Part shown: piece by piece, positions 54,629-64,000 of the stretch
Numbering within the stretch: the stretch's first letter is position 1
Layout of the letters: each line of letters begins with the position of its first letter
NCBI GenBank assembly: GCA_008690995.1
Contig: VRMN01000002.1
Location: 1,488,001-1,552,000 of the forward strand
From: Porphyridium purpureum
Taxonomy: Eukaryota > Rhodophyta > Bangiophyceae > Porphyridiales > Porphyridiaceae
Length of the DNA: 64,000 nucleotides
Direction: 5' to 3'
Made by a program: the position numbers and the translations under genes
The notes under the pieces: model-generated
The model's input: only the letters and a program-made list of their open reading frames with translations
The model's database searches: none
What the model was told of the DNA's origin: nothing

Positions 54629-56551
54629 ATGGCGTTCCAAGTACCAGTGCTGTTGCCTTCGTCGCACATAAAGTCTCGTGAAAGCTGTAGTTCGATGTTC
54701 GTGGGCGGGGTGCGCACGTTACACGCTCGCGTGGCAGCCGCCCGCGCGCGACGGCTTGCGAACCACCATCATATTCGGTGCAGTGCCGCGCAGCAGGGCG
54801 TTCCTGCGGGACTGAAGCGGGCGGCGCAGCAGCTCTCGAATGAGCCAGACGCGCGGGCTCGATGCGCTCTACTCGTCAAATGGGCAGACGAGAACTCCCT
54901 GCCACAAGCGTCACGGTTGAAGGACATGCCGGCGTTGCACAAAAGTGCTGCGACCAGGGTGCCTGGGTGCACAAGTGTGACTTACGTCCAGGCTCGAGTG
55001 GTGGCGCCTTCTGACCCGCAAAAAGGAGAATCACGTCAGGAGATTGTTCTGTACGGCAGCTCAGATGCCAAATTGACGACCGGGCTGCTCCGCATACTTG
55101 CGGACGGCATGGCGCAGTGTTCTGTGGACGAGATACTTGCCATGGATGTTGGCGAATTTGCGCGGAGCGCTGGTCTGTTGGATGCATTGACACCGTCCAG
55201 AAATAATGGACTGCGCAATATCGTTCAGCTCATCCAGCAACAGCTTCGTGAGGAAACGCCGGATCCTAGTCAGGTTGTTCGCAATGGCCAGGCTTCGAAT
55301 ATGAAATCGGCTGTTCCATTGTCCTCTGTAGATAGTACAATGGACGATATACTGCACGGACGGTACTCGGGCGAGACGCGCGAAGAAGTCGCGGTGCTGT
55401 TGTCCGGTGGGGTCGACTCATCAGTCGCTCTGCGGCTCGTGCTAGAACAAGGCTACAAAGTGGTCCCTTTTTACTTGAAGATATGGCTCCAGGACGAGCT
55501 ATCCCATCTCAACGAATGTCCGTGGGAGGAAGATGTGGCCTATGCCACAGCAGTATGTGAGCAAGCCGGGCTTCAGTTGCATACGCTCGATTTGCAGCAC
55601 GACTACTGGGATCAGGTCGTGTCTTACACCATTTCAGAGGCGCGCGCAGGGCGGACGCCGAATCCAGACGTCATGTGCAACAGCCGCATTAAATTTGGGG
55701 TATTCCTGGATCGCGTCGGAAAGCACTTCAAACGGGTGGCGTCAGGTCATTACGCACGCATTGAGATTGATGAGACAGTCCCGGGGAAATTATTATTAAG
55801 CCGGAGCGTAGATACGCACAAGGACCAGACCTACTTTTTGGCAAACCTAACAACTGCGCAACTGTCGAAAGCTATGTTCCCCATCGGCATGTACGACAAG
55901 AACACCGTGCGCATGCTGGCGGAACGCTTTGACTTGCCGAACAAAAGCCGCAAGGATTCGCAGGGCATTTGCTTTCTGGGAAAGCTTCCGTTCGATGCCT
56001 TTCTGGAGCATTATTTGGGCACGCAGGCAGGAGCTCTTGTTGACTATGACACTGGTATTCAGCTGGGGTCGCACCGCGGCTTTTGGTTTTACACGCTGGG
56101 CCAGCGTAAAGGGATTGGACTTGCAGGAGGGCCCTGGTTCGTGGTCTCGAAGGATCCGCAGCAGAATATTGTGTACGTGAGTAACAAGTACGATGCCGAG
56201 GATAAGGAGCGCGACTCGTTTGGAGTACAGCATCTGAATTGGATCGGGCGCGCCAGCGAGGAAGCCTCATTATTGGAGACGCCAACGCAAGACCTGATAG
56301 TGAAGATCCGGCACGGCCCGAAACTGCACAAGTGTACCTTGTCCCTTGATGCGCTTGACCCGTCGCGCGGTAGCGTGAAACTTGAAGAGCGCAACAGTGG
56401 AATTGCTCCCGGGCAGTTCGCTGTCTTTTACAAGGGTCCCGTGTGTCTAGGGTCGGGGGTAATATCGACCGACCATGGCCTTGCTTCTGCGCCTCCGCAA
56501 ATTACCGGATTCGCACCAAAGAAGCTGCAGGCGCACTTCGCCGCTGACTGA
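54629..56551 (+). CDS. MnmA: SufE-MnmA fusion, organellar tRNA 2-thiouridylase
   Basis: This 640-residue protein has a targeting-like N-terminus of about 65 residues (Arg/Ala-rich). Residues about 68-210 form a SufE domain: RCALLVKWADENSLP, the sulfur-accepting C114 in VPGCTSVTYV, LTTGLLRILADG, and LTPSRNNGLRNIV. After a linker, an MnmA/TrmU domain begins near 250: PP-loop LSGGVDSSVAL, catalytic C350 in MCNSRIKFG, persulfide C448 in SQGICFLG, and TLGQRKGIG. MnmA thiolates U34 of tRNA Lys, Glu and Gln; SufE accepts persulfide from a SufS-type desulfurase. The fusion would hand sulfur directly to the tRNA enzyme, probably in the plastid (SUF pathway). All catalytic cysteines are present. ATG at 54629. 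Confidence 0.93.
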   Translation: MAFQVPVLLPSSHIKSRESCSSMFVGGVRTLHARVAAARARRLANHHHIRCSAAQQGVPAGLKRAAQQLSNEPDARARCALLVKWADENSLPQASRLKDMPALHKSAATRVPGCTSVTYVQARVVAPSDPQKGESRQEIVLYGSSDAKLTTGLLRILADGMAQCSVDEILAMDVGEFARSAGLLDALTPSRNNGLRNIVQLIQQQLREETPDPSQVVRNGQASNMKSAVPLSSVDSTMDDILHGRYSGETREEVAVLLSGGVDSSVALRLVLEQGYKVVPFYLKIWLQDELSHLNECPWEEDVAYATAVCEQAGLQLHTLDLQHDYWDQVVSYTISEARAGRTPNPDVMCNSRIKFGVFLDRVGKHFKRVASGHYARIEIDETVPGKLLLSRSVDTHKDQTYFLANLTTAQLSKAMFPIGMYDKNTVRMLAERFDLPNKSRKDSQGICFLGKLPFDAFLEHYLGTQAGALVDYDTGIQLGSHRGFWFYTLGQRKGIGLAGGPWFVVSKDPQQNIVYVSNKYDAEDKERDSFGVQHLNWIGRASEEASLLETPTQDLIVKIRHGPKLHKCTLSLDALDPSRGSVKLEERNSGIAPGQFAVFYKGPVCLGSGVISTDHGLASAPPQITGFAPKKLQAHFAAD

Positions 56552-56674
56552 GGCAGATGCGCAGCGGACTGGACCTTTGTGTGTTTGCAGCTCGCGCGAG
56601 TAGAATACTGCATCAGGCGGATTTCATTTTTGTTTTGATTTTTCCTTCGCATGATTTCTGTTTTTAAAAATGGA

Positions 56675-59600
56675 CTAGATTCCCTTCGATCCGATCCTCC
56701 TCTTCTTTGACTTTTTCTTTATCGCCAGTCTGTGCTCCACGTTCACGCGTTTGATCGCTTCACGGAACGGAGCTTGGTCTCGTTCGGCAAGATCCTGCCC
56801 CCAGACATCAAGTGCTGCCATGTTGCAGCCTAGTAGCTGCTTGAGCTCATTTGTACATTTGCGAACCAGGAACGCGAGCTGCTGAAGCAGTTCGCGCTCG
56901 CCACTTGCAATAATTTGGTTCTGGTAATTTCGCACAAGAATAATAGCCATGCGTACCACCATTTCGCCGTGCAGAATGGCCGTAGCCGGGTCTCGCAAGA
57001 ACCCAACACAGTATTCTAATAGGGATCGCGCCTGCGAGTAAGACAGCAACATCAAGGCTGACTCTACTTCCGCGACTTTGATCCGGCGCAGGCTGCGCAG
57101 CACGTACTGATCTGGTTGCAAGCCAAGCAAAAGCATTGAAGGCTTATACATGGATGGATTGACGCCTTGCTCTTCTTCCTTACGTTCCTGCTCCTTTGCT
57201 GCAAGCTCCAACGCTTCCATGAGCGCCTCGCTTCCGCGCACACTTTCAAGCGTGCGCTTCACGGCCACTGAGCTCTGTCCGACGGCTTGTTGCGTTCCCG
57301 CGTCGGGCTCGTACATGATCAGAGAGTGGCGATTGGCTCTTCCGTTGTCATCATCATCCAGCGCACCGAGTGCCGGGTCTGTGAGAAGATCACGCTCGAA
57401 CATCTCGTCCAGTCGTTGCTCGCGCTCATCCTCCAAAAACATTTGCTCATCCGACCGTCGCCACACCCGGATTGCTCGGTCGCTGCTTACAGAGGCGACC
57501 ACTTCGCCGTCTGCACTGGTTGAAATGGCCCAGCACTCGCCGTGATGGCGGGTCAAATCGCAAATCAGTTCGAATCGATCACCATCCCAGTATTTGAGTC
57601 GCCCATCACGCGAGCCGCTGAAAAAGTAGTGCGTGCCGGCCTGCAAGCGCACATTCAAAACCGAGTCATCGTGTGCTCGCGCCAGGCTCTTCCGCAGATC
57701 GCCAAAGTGCATCCCCCAAATCTTGATTGTCTTGTCGGCGGACCCCGTCACCAGCATTTCACCATCTGACGAAATATCCATGCTCAGCACGGGCAGCTTG
57801 TGGCCGTAAAAGCTCACAAAAGGAGCGAGTGTGTCTGCATAGAAGGCCCGGACAGTACTATCTAGCAAGGATGCCAGAAGCATCTTCCCGTCTGGCGAGC
57901 ACCGCACGCAAAGCACTTCGTCTGTTAATTCGGCCGTGCGCTCAAGTTCCAGCAACCCCTTGCTCGATTCGTCGTCATCTCCCGCCACGTGCTTCTCAGC
58001 GCGGTCGGCATGAAAGCGCCAAAACCTGATTTTCTTGTCCGCTCCACCGGAAATCAAGGTGTAGGAGCCGGACAGATGTTGCGCTTGCTTTGGGTGCCAC
58101 ACTATGCTCCAAATGGCACCAGTGTGAGCTTGCGGAATCGAGCACACAGACTCACCTGAGCCTGTGCGAAGTACTTGGAGTGCGCCTTCCTTCGTTGCGA
58201 CAATCACCAGACTGCGTCGGTCGGGCACGAACAGACAACCAAGCGCATGGCCATCTGTGGTCATTGACCGCAGGCACTGGCCACGCGAAAGCTCAGACAA
58301 ACTCCATACTTTGAGAGTCTTTGCTGCGCTCGCCGTCACTAGGAATGACTCGTCGTGGCTCATTGCCAGCGCTCGCACGTCTCCGCGGTGTCCCATGCTG
58401 TCAAAGGAGCCTCGTTTTTCCATATTTTCAAACAGGCCGGTCTCTGCCAAAGGCACGAGAGGCAAGTCAATAATCTCCAAGCCGTTGCTGTGACAATGGA
58501 TCAGTAGCCGTGAGGACGTGAGACCTGGCGAAGAAGAAGATCCACGGCTAGAGCGGATATCTAGCACAGAGATGGCATGTACGCGAGATTTGAGACGGAC
58601 GAGACGAATCGCAGCCAATACGTCGATCGCAATCGTATTTTCTGTGTCATCTGGCGTGTACGTGCCTGCAACCATCTTGTCGCCTTTTTCTTCCTCGTCT
58701 ACTTCCTCGTCCAAAAGTAGCCGCTTGCTCGCAGACGACCCTGGTTTCTCAGTAAGCTTTCTTTTTGCGCGCTCTTTCGCGCGCCTCGCCCTGCGTTTGC
58801 GGTGGGCTTCTGCCGCCAAGACATCGCGGATGGAAAAACATTCCACACTGCGGTCCCCACCCACCACAACTAAAGTTCCAACATAGCTGGCGTCGTTTCC
58901 AGACGCATGCGTCCTTTCCATGACATCCATATCCACCACGCGCGCAGAACTCCTCCTGCGAACCAAGCCAATGAATTTTAGCAGTTCTCCTTGAGCGCTC
59001 AAGCCATCCAATCCGTTCGTATCCCTCCTTTCCATCTTGTAAACTCGCAGCTCGCTATTGATGGATCCAGACACGAGAAATGCACCATTGGCAACGATAC
59101 AGTGCGCCCAGATTTCCCCGCGGTGACCCACAATGGTCTGAACGCAAAATTGAGAGCGCGTATCAAAGACTCGCATGACGCCATCCTTGGAGGACGAAAT
59201 GAGCAAATTTTGGCCCTCGCTCCCACTGTTGCAAAAGGAAAGAGCGGTCACTGCATCTGAATGAGCTGCACGCAGGCGAAACATGCCACACTCAGCGACC
59301 ACATCCCACACAATGATGTCGCCGTCGTTCGCGCCAGAGGCCAGAACGCCGGACGCTTGATCCCACGCCAGAGCAGAAATGCCTGCATAATGGGCGTTCA
59401 AAGTCATTCTCGGTGGCGCTGAATCCATGCCGAGGGCGCTTGTATGCATGTCTGCACGGCTCTCTGACTCCAAAACATCCAAAGGCCATATCCGAATGGA
59501 GCCATCAGCGTAGCCTGCAGCTACATCACGACCTGACGGCGCCACTGCGATCGCCGTCACACTTCCAGCGCGCGCAGTGGCCTCATTCGCCAGCCGCACT

Positions 59601-59812
59601 ATTAGTGACGTTGTTTTGATATCCCAAACAAGCAACGCGTCGACCGCAGGTGTCACAACGCACTGTCTTCTCGCGCTAGTGTTTCCTTTTGCTTTTCCAC
59701 TCTCCAACGCATGATGATGGCCCACCACGGCCGCACGGCCGATCAACGAGCCAGCGCTCGCTACCACGCCGAATGTTGAGACGAGCTCGTACCGCAGATA
59801 CGCCTTCACCAT
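56675..59812 (-). CDS. UTP12: WDR3/UTP12 small-subunit processome protein
   Basis: This 1045-residue protein begins MVKAYLRYELVSTFGVVAS, matching the start of WDR3/Dip2 (KQYLRYVASAVFGV in human), which decides the start at 59812 over an upstream ATG at 59926. About twelve WD40 repeats form two propellers (for example DGSIRIWPLD, LVTGSADKTIKIWGMHFGD and RDGRLKYWDGD), with a charged insert at about 345-400 (RKRRARRAKERAKRKL). The C-terminal Utp12 domain (about 880-1030) ends in a lysine-rich tail (KKKSKKRR). WDR3 is part of UTP-B, which binds the U3/5' ETS pre-rRNA. It is divergent from deoxyhypusine synthase (197 bp) and convergent with SufE-MnmA (123 bp). Confidence 0.95.
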   Translation of the reverse strand: MVKAYLRYELVSTFGVVASAGSLIGRAAVVGHHHALESGKAKGNTSARRQCVVTPAVDALLVWDIKTTSLIVRLANEATARAGSVTAIAVAPSGRDVAAGYADGSIRIWPLDVLESESRADMHTSALGMDSAPPRMTLNAHYAGISALAWDQASGVLASGANDGDIIVWDVVAECGMFRLRAAHSDAVTALSFCNSGSEGQNLLISSSKDGVMRVFDTRSQFCVQTIVGHRGEIWAHCIVANGAFLVSGSINSELRVYKMERRDTNGLDGLSAQGELLKFIGLVRRRSSARVVDMDVMERTHASGNDASYVGTLVVVGGDRSVECFSIRDVLAAEAHRKRRARRAKERAKRKLTEKPGSSASKRLLLDEEVDEEEKGDKMVAGTYTPDDTENTIAIDVLAAIRLVRLKSRVHAISVLDIRSSRGSSSSPGLTSSRLLIHCHSNGLEIIDLPLVPLAETGLFENMEKRGSFDSMGHRGDVRALAMSHDESFLVTASAAKTLKVWSLSELSRGQCLRSMTTDGHALGCLFVPDRRSLVIVATKEGALQVLRTGSGESVCSIPQAHTGAIWSIVWHPKQAQHLSGSYTLISGGADKKIRFWRFHADRAEKHVAGDDDESSKGLLELERTAELTDEVLCVRCSPDGKMLLASLLDSTVRAFYADTLAPFVSFYGHKLPVLSMDISSDGEMLVTGSADKTIKIWGMHFGDLRKSLARAHDDSVLNVRLQAGTHYFFSGSRDGRLKYWDGDRFELICDLTRHHGECWAISTSADGEVVASVSSDRAIRVWRRSDEQMFLEDEREQRLDEMFERDLLTDPALGALDDDDNGRANRHSLIMYEPDAGTQQAVGQSSVAVKRTLESVRGSEALMEALELAAKEQERKEEEQGVNPSMYKPSMLLLGLQPDQYVLRSLRRIKVAEVESALMLLSYSQARSLLEYCVGFLRDPATAILHGEMVVRMAIILVRNYQNQIIASGERELLQQLAFLVRKCTNELKQLLGCNMAALDVWGQDLAERDQAPFREAIKRVNVEHRLAIKKKSKKRRIGSKGI

Positions 59813-60009
59813 GACGATACACCACGCCTGATGTCCAGAGAACGTCGCCGTCTCTGTGTCGCTTGGTCGTGCCGCCGTCCACGCCGAGCGCTCCTTCTCT
59901 TCGATCAAAATCATCAAATGGTTCATTTTTACTATGAATACCTATCGCGGGCCGCGGACGTGCAGCTGTGAGCGCGGCACGGGGCAGCTGCTGCTGGACG
60001 TCCCTGGCG

Positions 60010-61215
60010 ATGGAGAACGGTGCTGTTGATAGCGGTGGCGGTGGTGGCAGTGAGAATGGCGCTGAGCTGGAACAGCGACGCCAGCTGCAAGACTTTGAAG
60101 ACCATGTGCTGAAGCGCTCCGTGGCTGTAGATAGTGGGACGTACTTGAGTGTGCAAGGCGTGTCGATCGACGATGGCATTTTCGCGGCAGGCTCGGTGTC
60201 GCCCGACAGAGCAAGGGAAGAGCTGTTGAGAAGGATACTGGATGGGTATGAGCGAGTCGGATTCCAAGCCACGCATTTCGCTCGTGCGTGTAAAATTGTG
60301 ACCGAGATGTTGAACTGGCGGCCGCCAGCGGCAGAAAGCACGGCCGACCCGGCCGCGCAGGACGCGCGCTGCACCATTTTCCTCGGCTTTACGTCCAATT
60401 TGGTGTCCTCTGGGCTCCGTGAATCGATTCGGTTTCTTGTGCAGCACAAACTGGTTGACGTGATCGTGAGCACGGCTGGCGGTGTGGAGGAGGATCTCAT
60501 CAAGTGCTTGGCTCCAACATATGTGGCAGATTTTAATCTTTCGGGGGTGCATCTGCGGAAGCAAGGCATGAATCGTATCGGCAATTTGCTAGTGCCAAAT
60601 GATAATTATTGCAAGTTCGAAGAGTGGTTCATGCCCATCCTCGACGAGCTGCTCGCTGAGCAACGCCTCGATGGCGAGGACAAGCACGTTTGGACGCCTT
60701 CAAGTATCATCAAGCGCTTAGGTGAACGCATCAACAACGAGTCTTCGATCGTCTATTGGGCGGCGCGAAACAACATTCCAATTTTTTGTCCAGCGCTGAC
60801 CGACGGGTCGATGGGTGATATGATTTTTTTCCACTCAATCAAATCGCCAGGCCTGGTGATTGATATCGTGCAGGACATCCACGCGATAAACAAGCGTGCC
60901 ATGAAGAGCTCATGCACAGGGTGCGTCATTCTGGGCGCTGGTTTAGTCAAGCACCACATATGCAATGCGAATTTAATGCGCAATGGCACCGACTATGCCG
61001 TATACATCAACACAAGCAACGAGTTTGACGGAAGCGATGCCGGAGCGTCACCCGATGAGGCCGTATCGTGGGGCAAACTTCGCGCAGACGCGAATATGGT
61101 CAAAGTGCACGCCGACGCCTCGCTTATTTTTCCTCTGCTCGTCGCGCAGAGCTTTTTCAGATACTGGTCAGAATCAGAGCGACCGCGCAGCAGCACAACA
61201 TCAATGAAGAACTGA
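60010..61215 (+). CDS. DHPS: deoxyhypusine synthase
   Basis: This 401-residue enzyme transfers the aminobutyl group of spermidine to a lysine of eIF5A. Conserved segments are [15 protein letters not shown] (NAD and spermidine site), [50 protein letters not shown] and the catalytic K365 in [18 protein letters not shown] (human K329). It is somewhat longer than the human enzyme (369). The frame opens upstream at a GTG, so the ATG at 60010 (MENGAV) is used. It is cytosolic. Its stop codon is only 8 bp from that of the convergent DCC gene. Confidence 0.96.
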   Translation: MENGAVDSGGGGGSENGAELEQRRQLQDFEDHVLKRSVAVDSGTYLSVQGVSIDDGIFAAGSVSPDRAREELLRRILDGYERVGFQATHFARACKIVTEMLNWRPPAAESTADPAAQDARCTIFLGFTSNLVSSGLRESIRFLVQHKLVDVIVSTAGGVEEDLIKCLAPTYVADFNLSGVHLRKQGMNRIGNLLVPNDNYCKFEEWFMPILDELLAEQRLDGEDKHVWTPSSIIKRLGERINNESSIVYWAARNNIPIFCPALTDGSMGDMIFFHSIKSPGLVIDIVQDIHAINKRAMKSSCTGCVILGAGLVKHHICNANLMRNGTDYAVYINTSNEFDGSDAGASPDEAVSWGKLRADANMVKVHADASLIFPLLVAQSFFRYWSESERPRSSTTSMKN

Positions 61216-61223
61216 AACGATTT

Positions 61224-61934
61224 TTACTTCTCCGCTGGGACAATGCATTCCTCTTCGCACGACGCGTCCTTCAACCGCTGCTCGCGCTCTCGCACAAGGT
61301 CGGCAAGATCCTTTCTGCCCGTGAAACGGAGTCGGTAGTCTGCCCATACATCATACAGTTTGGCTGCCAAAAACCCGAACAATGGGATCTTGGTAATGGC
61401 GTACACGTAGCCCAGACCAATTTCTTCGTACACCTTGCGGAAAACCGGCACACCTTCAAGCACCGTACCGTCGCGAAGGATGCCGTGAATTCTGCGCATG
61501 GCCAGCTCGTACGAGAGGCCGGCGTTGTCCTCGGGTGAATACGAGTCCGACGCGATGTCCACAAACAAGATGTGATTGTTGACGTCGCGGCGCTGCAAAA
61601 AGTTCACCTCTCGCATGCACAGCACGCACTCCGAGTCGTAGAGCAACCTGACCTTCCATTCGCTGTCATTCCTCTCCGCCACAGCTGGGCGCTTCGTGTC
61701 CGTTTCAGCAAGCGATGCCATTCTCCGCACCGTCAGTGGGCGAGCCAGCGCTCGCACTGGCTTCCAGCCGGTCATGTTCAACACCAGCCTGTGCTCTCGG
61801 CGCGGAACACCTTTGAAGTCGCGCCTCGCCGCGCCATACGCAGACACCGCCGTGTGTGACGCGACACCATTCAACTGCCGGCGCACCGCCGCAGACCCAG
61901 TCACAAATGCCATCATGCCTTCACGCAACTTCAT
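61224..61934 (-). CDS. DCC-family (DUF393, YuxK-like) thiol-disulfide oxidoreductase-like protein
   Basis: This 236-residue protein has a presequence of about 85 residues (Arg/Ala-rich, LNMTGWKPVRALARPLTVRR) and then a DUF393 domain: VRLLYDSECVLCMREVNFL with the DxxCxxC-like motif (Cys-Val-Leu-Cys), a middle HGILRDGTVLEGVPVFRKV segment, and a C-terminal hydrophobic IPLFGFLAAKLYDVWADYR. The family is predicted to have a thioredoxin-like fold; plant members are organellar. The substrate is unknown. The upstream frame runs to a GTG at 62120; the first ATG is 61934, with 61913 as an alternative. Confidence 0.82.
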   Translation of the reverse strand: MKLREGMMAFVTGSAAVRRQLNGVASHTAVSAYGAARRDFKGVPRREHRLVLNMTGWKPVRALARPLTVRRMASLAETDTKRPAVAERNDSEWKVRLLYDSECVLCMREVNFLQRRDVNNHILFVDIASDSYSPEDNAGLSYELAMRRIHGILRDGTVLEGVPVFRKVYEEIGLGYVYAITKIPLFGFLAAKLYDVWADYRLRFTGRKDLADLVREREQRLKDASCEEECIVPAEK

Positions 61935-62291
61935 TCCTCCGACCCTCACCTCTTTGATGTCCGCCCGTCTCTGATGCAGGTCTTCACCTTGCTCACCTTC
62001 CACACAGAGTCTCTCCACCCCCTTAAAAAAAAGCAAACCGTGCGCCGTTTCATGTAGAGGTACTGCACCGAGTTTGAATTGACATGGACGCGCACCGCCC
62101 GTCCTTTTCAGACGGCACACGATGCACGAACTTGTCCGGAAGCTACGGCCCGCGAATGTGAAGCAGCAACTCGAAACGGTCTGTCACCCGCATGTTTGAC
62201 GCCTACCGTCTGCACATGGCATGCACTCTCTTGCTTCCCACAACCACCCCCCACAGCCACGCTCAACCTCGAGCTTCATGCACAAGGCACC

Positions 62292-62315
62292 TACCGGTTA
62301 CCGGTTACCGGTTAC
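62292..62315. repeat. (TACCGGT)3 tandem repeat
   Basis: Three tandem copies of the 7-bp unit TACCGGT with a partial fourth. The unit contains the palindrome ACCGGT. Confidence 0.8.
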
Positions 62316-63543
62316 GCTTTGAACCGATTAACCGCTTTATACGCGTCTGAGCAGAAGCGCGCTTTTTAGTATGACACATGTACCGCCTAACTGTACTTGG
62401 TTCATCGGGAGATGGACGCCACATGTGTCCGTGGGGCATCAAAGTGGAGGCGTGTTTGCTGAGAGGTTGGAAAAGTTGCTAGCGCAGCGCGACGGGCACA
62501 TGGGTCCTGGTGACCGAACGCGTGCAAAATGCAATGGTCATGGCTATTTCACGCCAGCCTAACTATGTTGGTCTCTGAACAGGAAGCCGGAGAGGCTTGT
62601 GCGGTAGCAGCGACGTTCCGTGGCAGATCATTCTGGCTTCGAGGAGTACCCTTCCGTTGGTCGGCGGGCCGTGGCTCGTAGTGCATTGTTTATGAGCAGA
62701 CGGCTCTTCTCAGCATTCAGGCATGTCGATGGTGAAGAGCGCATGCTGGCGCAAGAGCTACCATGAAGATCGCAGAACGAGCAAACAGTTGAAGACGCCA
62801 ACGAGCGGTGGCAGACGGGCATCGCCTGATTCAATGTGTGCAGGCATCTACATGAAAGGGCGTCAACATGAAATGTGCATCATCGCTATACCTCATCACT
62901 GACTTCGAATGCATAAGTGCGGTGGCTATCTCGAAGCAGGTTGCCTCATGTTGACGAGCGCGTGCCTTGATGGCGTACACAAACTCTTCACATGGTGATT
63001 CTTGGTTAAAGCCGGAAACCACTCTTTATGACTGCGACCTTGATTATCACGGCAATGACAGTGATTAGCGGACACTGGTGCACCTCTTCGCACAGAGCAA
63101 ATCTAAAGTTGAAAATATATATTACCGCAGAAGCGGTGCGCACCGAGCACGCTCAGCTTGACAACAGGGTTTGGAAAGTACAGCAATGGCTCTGCAGAAG
63201 CTAAGGAAAAGGACAAGCTGCCAAAACATATTCCCTAGTCGGAGCCAGAACCACGCACGGTTCTGGCTGTCTCTTGGGCTTTGCATATTTGCATGATTAT
63301 TCACGTGGTTCTTGTCCACACCTGGGGAAACCAAAACTGTGCTGAAAACGCTCAATAAAACGACTGAGGTCACAAGAGAAATGTAGGCGCCGACTGACAC
63401 TTACCCAAATGAGGCCTTGTAGAGCGAGGTTTCGGCATGCATCGCGCGAAATTCTTATTGTTTGTCTTTTCCAGATTTGCGATGGTCAGGTGACTGGTGC
63501 TGCTCAGCTAGACCACAGGTTTGCTCCGCCACCCGTGCGAGGC

Positions 63544-63577
63544 AAGCTCGGGCGAGCACCAAGCTCGGGCGAGCACC
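63544..63577. repeat. 17-bp tandem duplication
   Basis: AAGCTCGGGCGAGCACC is repeated twice head to tail without mismatch. Each copy contains a GCTCGGGCGAGC inverted repeat that could form a small hairpin. Confidence 0.85.
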
Positions 63578-64000
63578 AAGCTTGAACTCGGATGCTCGCC
63601 GACTCAAACCAGACACACAGCTCCGCTCACACTGCGCTGGAAGATAAATTGCGTAAGCTATGTCTGTGTCTCTTGCTTTCTCCCCGGACGCTATAACAAA
63701 GTCCAACGATTCTGTTCAATTCCTCGCTCTCCTTCCCCCGGGGCAACACGGAAATAGCACAACGGGTGTTCAGCGTATGCTTCAACTCAAGATCAGACGG
63801 TCTATTCGCCGCGATGCTTGAGTCCGACCATCTTGCGCTTCAGAGCAAGGCGAAACAATGGAACGCAGTGCGGAAGTGAAATGCCAACCATATGGCGCAC
63901 CGTGCTGTTCTTGCCGATACTGCTAGGACTCTAGCTGATGGGCAACAGCTTGGCTGGTGTCACGACTGCTGCTGCTCGCGTGCTGTGAGTCTTCGCCCTC

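Larger units (their letters stand above)
61935..64000. other. 2-kb right end without a recognised gene
   Basis: No frame here shows a family signature on either strand; the longest are under 100 codons. Two small tandem repeats are visible and listed separately. By the spacing elsewhere in the window, one gene would be expected, so a split gene or non-coding RNA may be hidden here. Confidence 0.5.

Noticed and set aside
1-64000. Search for tRNA, rRNA, transposons, virus-like elements, CRISPR arrays
   Set aside because: No transposase, integrase or reverse transcriptase motif, terminal repeat, direct-repeat array or tRNA-like B-box with a matching fold was seen by eye. Small or unusual RNAs could be missed.

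Overview
The window looks like nuclear DNA of a small, gene-dense unicellular red alga. Porphyridium or a close relative is my best guess; this is inference, not proof. About 28 real genes lie on both strands. Nearly all are single uninterrupted reading frames that start at ATG, separated by short spacers. The proteins are clearly eukaryotic: splicing helicase, poly(A) polymerase, SMG7-like, ING, BET-type bromodomain, RRP5, UTP12, deoxyhypusine synthase. Many other products carry arginine/serine/alanine-rich N-terminal extensions typical of plastid or mitochondrial targeting: fibrillin, DUF760, CRY-DASH-like, RIBF, NFU1, HslU, SufE-MnmA. Beta-amylase and a phosphoglucomutase-type enzyme fit an alga that stores starch.

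Layout. 1-11.5 kb: 3' end of OMA1, a divergent DHX8/MAU2-like pair, an App1-like phosphatase, two short reading frames resembling a targeting leader, and a peroxiredoxin-thioredoxin fusion. 11.7-25 kb: BET-like bromodomain protein, a divergent pair of ribosome-biogenesis genes (DUF4602 protein and RRP5), mitochondrial HslU and a fibrillin. 25-36 kb: CMC2, a possible intron-containing small gene, glutamate decarboxylase, FAD synthetase, a METTL21-like methyltransferase, a divergent CRY-DASH-like protein, NFU1 and a two-C2 copine-like protein. 36-50 kb: CorA, poly(A) polymerase, ING, SMG7-like, DUF760, phosphohexomutase and an unidentified START-like protein. 50-62 kb: beta-amylase, SDP1-like lipase, a SufE-MnmA fusion, UTP12/WDR3, deoxyhypusine synthase and a DCC-family protein. 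62-64 kb: no convincing gene.

Genes are packed as divergent pairs sharing a promoter (start codons 62 bp apart at the closest) and convergent pairs whose stop codons lie 8 and 19 bp apart, so transcripts must overlap. Spacers carry two recurring signals. One is a sense-strand GA-rich tract just upstream of start codons. The other is TAGGGTTT, a telo-box-like octamer placed 130-190 bp before three plus-strand ATGs. Functional themes are ribosome biogenesis (RRP5, DUF4602, UTP12), mRNA processing (DHX8, PAP, SMG7-like), sulfur/iron-sulfur/thiol chemistry (NFU1, SufE-MnmA, peroxiredoxin-thioredoxin) and mitochondrial quality control (OMA1, HslU, CMC2).

The most novel items are the SufE-MnmA fusion, the peroxiredoxin-thioredoxin fusion, and the two orphan reading frames that resemble that fusion's leader. 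No tRNA, rRNA, transposon, virus-like element or CRISPR array was recognised.
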